From an uncultured Oscillospiraceae bacterium (GTDB lineage: Bacteria > Bacillota > Clostridia > Oscillospirales > Oscillospiraceae), in the NCBI GenBank assembly GCA_900756715.1, contig CAAELC010000069.1, positions 1-16,565 of the forward strand: 16,565 nt of DNA. The letters are read 5' to 3'. Under the pieces are notes generated by a model. It was given only the letters and a program-made list of their open reading frames with translations, was not told the origin of the DNA and did no database searches. Shown here one piece after another: positions 13,301 to 16,565 of this stretch; within the stretch, counting starts at the first letter, position 1, and the number at the start of each line of letters is the position of its first letter. A program made the translations under genes and the position numbers.

Positions 13301-15661
13301 TTACTCCTTACTTTCCACCTTTTCCGCCTTTTTTCCCGCTTTGGCGGCGGCTTTCCCGGTTGTGCTCTTTTTAGCGGCCGTTTTTTTCGCGGCAGGCTTT
13401 TTTCCCGCCATCTTTTTGGCCGTCTTTCTGGCAGCAGATTTTTTCTCCGCCGAGGCGGGCTTCTCAGCCTCCTGAGAGGGTTGTGCGCCGTCTTCCTCCG
13501 CCGTCTCGCTGGGCTTTCTTCGGTAGCCCCGCTGATCCTCCGGCAGGAAATTGGAGCAGGCCGGGTTGATGCAGAAGGGCTTATTGAAGCCGCGCCCCGA
13601 CTTTTTGAACATGGTCTGGCCGCAGACAGGACAATCCTCTTTGGTGGGCACATCCCAGGTCATAAAGTCGCAGCGCTGGCTTTCGTCGGCTGCGTTCAGC
13701 CGGTCGCAGCAGTAATAGGTATACTGCTTGCCGGTCTTCTTGCTGACACCGGTGCGCTTCATCAGCCGCCCGCCGCACTTAGGGCAGCGGCCCGGCATCT
13801 GCACCACCAGCGGCTTGGTAAAGGTACACTCCGGATAGCCCGGGCAGGCCAGGAACCGGCCAAAGCGGCCGGATTTTACCACCATATTCCGCCCACAGAT
13901 GTCACACTTTTCCTCGCTGACCTCATCGGGCACCTTCAGGTAGACGCCCTCCATGTCCTTTTCCACCTGCTTCAGGTTCTTATCGAACCCGCCGTAAAAC
14001 TCGCCCAGCAGCGACTTCCAGTTTTTCTCGCCGGACTCCACCTCATCCAGCTCCTGCTCCATGCGGGCGGTAAATTTCACATCCACAATGTCCTTGAACC
14101 GATCGCACATCAATCCGTTGACCACGCTGCCAAGGGGGGTCATGCGCAGATATTTTCCGTCCTTGACCACATACTCCCGGTCCAGAATGGTGGACACGGT
14201 GGGCGCATAGGTGGAGGGACGGCCAATGCCGTTTTCCTCCATGGCCCGGATGAGCGTAGCATCGGTATACCGTGCAGGGGGCTGGGTGAAATGCTGGCCG
14301 GGCGTAAAGCCCTCCAGCAGCACCGTTTCGCCCTGCTCCAACGGGGGCAGAGCCGGCTCCTTTTCGGCGGTATCCTCCTCCCGGGCATCCTCGTACACAG
14401 CGGTGTAGCCGGCAAATTTCAGGCTGCTGGCGCTGGCGCGGAAGGTATGCTCCCCGGCCTCCAGCTCCACGCTGACGCCGCTGTAAACGGCGTTGGACAT
14501 CTGGCTGGCCAGAAAGCGGCTCCAGATCAGGCGGTACAGCCGGTACTGCTCGCCGGTCAGATCCCCCTTCACCTGCTCCGGTGTCAGGGCGACATTGCTG
14601 GGCCGGATGGCCTCGTGTGCATCCTGCGCCCCGGCCTTGGCCTTATACTGGCGGAAGGAATCCGGCCGGTACTGGCTGCCATAGCGGCTGTCGATCAGGC
14701 TGCGGGCAGCCGCCTGCGCCTCCTCGGAAATGCGCAGTGAGTCGGTACGCATGTAGGTGATAAGGCCCACCGTGCCCTCACCGGTGATGTCCACGCCCTC
14801 ATACAGCTGCTGGGCGATGGCCATGGTGCGCCGGGGGGTCATATTCAGCTTGCGGGAAGCGTCCTGCTGCAAAGTAGAGGTGGTAAACGGAGGCGAAGGA
14901 GAGCGCTGCTTTTCCGTATGCTTCACAGCCTTGACCGCAAAAGCCTCGTTCTTCACGGCCTCCTGAATGGCCTGCACCTCCTCCTGAGAAGTGGGCTCAT
15001 ACTTTTTGCCGCCCCGGCCATGGTAGTGGGCCTGAAAGGCCGCGCCGCCCTGCTTGCGCAGGTGCGCGTCCAGCGTCCAGTATTCCTGAGGCGCAAAGTC
15101 CTCGATTTCCTTTTCCCGATCGGCCACCAGACGCATGGCCACCGACTGCACCCGTCCGGCAGACAGGCCACGGCGGATTTTCTTCCACAGCAGGGGCGAA
15201 AGCTGATAGCCCACAATCCGGTCCAGCACCCGGCGGGCCTGCTGAGCATCCACCAGATCCTGATCAATCTCCCTGGGAGCGGCAATGCTTTCCTGCACCA
15301 CCTTCTTTGTAATTTCGTTGAAGGTTACCCGCTTGGCTTTTTTATCATCCAGTCCCAGCAGGTACTTCAAATGCCAGCTGATGGCCTCGCCTTCACGGTC
15401 CGGGTCGGTTGCAAGATAGACCACATCCGCCTCGGCCGCAGACTTTTTCAGGTCTCGGATGATTTCCTCCTTGCCCTTGATGGGACGGTAGTTGGGTTCA
15501 AAATTATTTTCCACATCCACGCCAATAACGCTTTTGGGCAAATCGCGCAGATGGCCCATGCATGCCTTCACCTCGTAATCCTTGCCCAGATATTTGCCAA
15601 TGGTCTTGGCCTTGGCCGGGGACTCCACGATTACCAGATGCTTTGCGGCTTTTTTTGCCAT
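13301..15661 (-). CDS. topA: DNA topoisomerase I (type IA)
   Basis: This enzyme relaxes negatively supercoiled DNA by nicking one strand through a tyrosine link. The 786-residue protein is full length. The N-terminal Toprim domain carries the catalytic Glu13 (VIVESPAKAKT) and the acidic DPDRE at 86-90. The nucleophile is Tyr303 in GLITYMRTDS. Three four-cysteine zinc ribbons follow: C586/C589/C606/C612, then C626/C629 with C651 or C652 and C664, then C677/C680/C697/C702. The protein ends in a Lys/Ala-rich tail (about 740-786) resembling histone H1 or mycobacterial TopA tails, which probably binds DNA non-specifically. The ATG at 15661 has AAAGGAG 11 nt upstream. The stop is only 3 bp before trmFO, and the trmFO Shine-Dalgarno lies inside the end of topA. 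Identity is very secure; the role of the tail is inference. Confidence 0.98.
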   Translation of the reverse strand: MAKKAAKHLVIVESPAKAKTIGKYLGKDYEVKACMGHLRDLPKSVIGVDVENNFEPNYRPIKGKEEIIRDLKKSAAEADVVYLATDPDREGEAISWHLKYLLGLDDKKAKRVTFNEITKKVVQESIAAPREIDQDLVDAQQARRVLDRIVGYQLSPLLWKKIRRGLSAGRVQSVAMRLVADREKEIEDFAPQEYWTLDAHLRKQGGAAFQAHYHGRGGKKYEPTSQEEVQAIQEAVKNEAFAVKAVKHTEKQRSPSPPFTTSTLQQDASRKLNMTPRRTMAIAQQLYEGVDITGEGTVGLITYMRTDSLRISEEAQAAARSLIDSRYGSQYRPDSFRQYKAKAGAQDAHEAIRPSNVALTPEQVKGDLTGEQYRLYRLIWSRFLASQMSNAVYSGVSVELEAGEHTFRASASSLKFAGYTAVYEDAREEDTAEKEPALPPLEQGETVLLEGFTPGQHFTQPPARYTDATLIRAMEENGIGRPSTYAPTVSTILDREYVVKDGKYLRMTPLGSVVNGLMCDRFKDIVDVKFTARMEQELDEVESGEKNWKSLLGEFYGGFDKNLKQVEKDMEGVYLKVPDEVSEEKCDICGRNMVVKSGRFGRFLACPGYPECTFTKPLVVQMPGRCPKCGGRLMKRTGVSKKTGKQYTYYCCDRLNAADESQRCDFMTWDVPTKEDCPVCGQTMFKKSGRGFNKPFCINPACSNFLPEDQRGYRRKPSETAEEDGAQPSQEAEKPASAEKKSAARKTAKKMAGKKPAAKKTAAKKSTTGKAAAKAGKKAEKVESKE

Positions 15662-15682
15662 ATTTGTCCTTACTCCTTTTAT

Positions 15683-16565
15683 TTATACGATCTCCACCGT
15701 CCGCAGAAAGGCCCGGGCCCCCTGCTTGCGGATATAACCGTCAATTTCCAGCATAGTCAGCGCCGACAGCACCCGCCGCATCGGCAGGTCGCAGGCGATG
15801 GCCACATCATCCGTCACCATGGGCGCAGACACATCCAGCACCCGCAGCACGCTGATCTGGTCATCGGTAAGACCTTCTTTATTCCGCCCCACATCCAGCT
15901 GCGGAAGCTTTGGCGCCGGCGGCACAGCCTTTTCCGTTTCTGTTTTCTTTTCCTTTTCGGGGGCTTCCTCCGTCCGGGGTGCGCCGCTTTCCTCCGGCAG
16001 GTCGGGCAAACGGCGCCCATCTCGCCGCAGGCGGTGCGGAAAGCGGGCCTGATACTCCCGCAGCACATCCCACCCCTCGGTAACAAGGCCCGCGCCATCT
16101 CGGATCAGGCGGTTGCAGCCCACGCTTTGCTCCGCCCCCACCGGGCCGGGCACGGCAAACACATCCCGCCCCTGCTCCAGCGCCGTTTCCGCAGTGATAA
16201 GCGCACCGCTGCGGGCCGGGGCCTCCACCACCACGGCAGCAAGCGACAGGCCGCTGATGATCCGGTTGCGGCTGGGAAAATTCCGGGCGAAAGGCTCCGT
16301 TCCCGGTGGGTACTCGCTGAGCAGCACGCCGGTGGCGGCAATGTCTTCATACAGGCGGCGGTTGGCAGCCGGATAAATCACATCCACGCCGCAGCCCAGA
16401 ACCGCCGCCGTCAATCCACCGGCGCGCAGCGCGCCGCGGTGTGCCGCGCCGTCGATGCCCTTCGCCATACCGGACACCACCAGCGCACCCTCCCGCGCCA
16501 TCTCATAGCCAAGGCTTTCCGCCGTACGCACGCCGTAAGGCGTGCAGTCCCGGGTGCCCACCACG
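15683..16565 (-). CDS. dprA: DNA processing protein DprA, 5' end truncated by the window edge
   Basis: DprA loads RecA onto incoming single-stranded DNA during natural transformation and acts in the cytoplasm. About 293 C-terminal residues are visible. They show the family's Rossmann-type core in order: VGTRDCTPYG at the edge, VVSGMAKGIDGAAHRGAL (about residues 29-46 of the visible part), a GCGVDVIYP stretch, then SEYPPGTEPFARNFPSRNR and the glycine-rich SGALITAETALEQGRDVF block. A charged Glu/Lys/Pro linker follows, then a C-terminal winged helix of about 65 residues typical of DprA. The first codon in view (GTG at 16564-16562) is an internal valine, not a start. Family members usually run to 360-400 residues, so roughly 100 residues lie outside. 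The stop is 21 bp before topA, suggesting co-transcription. The dprA-topA order is common in Firmicutes. DprA is also widespread in bacteria not known to be competent, so competence is not implied. Confidence 0.96.
   Translation of the reverse strand, partial: VVGTRDCTPYGVRTAESLGYEMAREGALVVSGMAKGIDGAAHRGALRAGGLTAAVLGCGVDVIYPAANRRLYEDIAATGVLLSEYPPGTEPFARNFPSRNRIISGLSLAAVVVEAPARSGALITAETALEQGRDVFAVPGPVGAEQSVGCNRLIRDGAGLVTEGWDVLREYQARFPHRLRRDGRRLPDLPEESGAPRTEEAPEKEKKTETEKAVPPAPKLPQLDVGRNKEGLTDDQISVLRVLDVSAPMVTDDVAIACDLPMRRVLSALTMLEIDGYIRKQGARAFLRTVEIV

Noticed and set aside
13178..14740. 520-codon open frame on the plus strand opposite topA and the trmFO start
   Set aside because: It is the antisense shadow of two certain genes in GC-rich DNA, with no recognisable domain and no ribosome site that stands out.
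16562..16564. Apparent start codon of dprA at the right edge
   Set aside because: The GTG is an internal valine of the conserved VGTRDCTPYG segment; the true N-terminus is outside the window.
1..16565. tRNA or rRNA genes, CRISPR arrays, insertion sequences, riboswitches
   Set aside because: I saw no tRNA-like cloverleaf, no regular short repeats with spacers, no transposase, and no recognisable riboswitch core on either strand.

Overview
The window looks like part of a moderately GC-rich (about 60% by eye) Firmicutes chromosome, most likely an Oscillospiraceae/Ruminococcaceae-type clostridium. The basis is the gene order dprA-topA-trmFO-plsX-acpP-rnc, the folate-dependent TrmFO, purine-rich Shine-Dalgarno sites throughout, and a SipW-type secretion locus. 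This is inference from gene content; no taxonomic search was possible. Every supported gene lies on the minus strand, so the genes are read from the right edge to the left.

Right part (16565 to 9899): a housekeeping block. It holds dprA (5' end cut by the window edge), topA, trmFO, plsX, acpP and rnc. dprA to plsX are tightly packed: 21 bp and 3 bp gaps, then an ATGA overlap. acpP has its own near-consensus promoter (TTGACA, 17 bp, TATTAT) just after plsX. A strong hairpin with T-runs on both strands separates acpP from rnc, which starts at TTG.

Middle (9898 to 5624): a 407 bp non-coding stretch with a 13 bp perfect hairpin and a candidate promoter, then uppP (undecaprenyl-diphosphate phosphatase) and ftsK/spoIIIE (DNA translocase). 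This unit ends at a 14 bp perfect hairpin with a T-run. An AT-rich leader of about 180 bp follows.

Left part (5623 to 147): a six-gene surface-protein operon. It encodes a SipW-type signal peptidase, three paralogous small secreted proteins (two of them separated by a large gene), an 851-residue von Willebrand factor A (VWA) protein with an intact metal site, and a protein with an APATGD sortase-type C-terminus. The last four genes are joined by three consecutive ATGA overlaps. The simplest reading is a TasA/camelysin-like fibre: SipW processes the subunits, the VWA protein is an adhesin or tip, and the last protein is a cell-wall anchor. No sortase is encoded here, so the anchoring enzyme must lie elsewhere. 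This operon is the accessory, least-described part of the window. The left edge (1 to 146) holds two hairpins and no confident gene.
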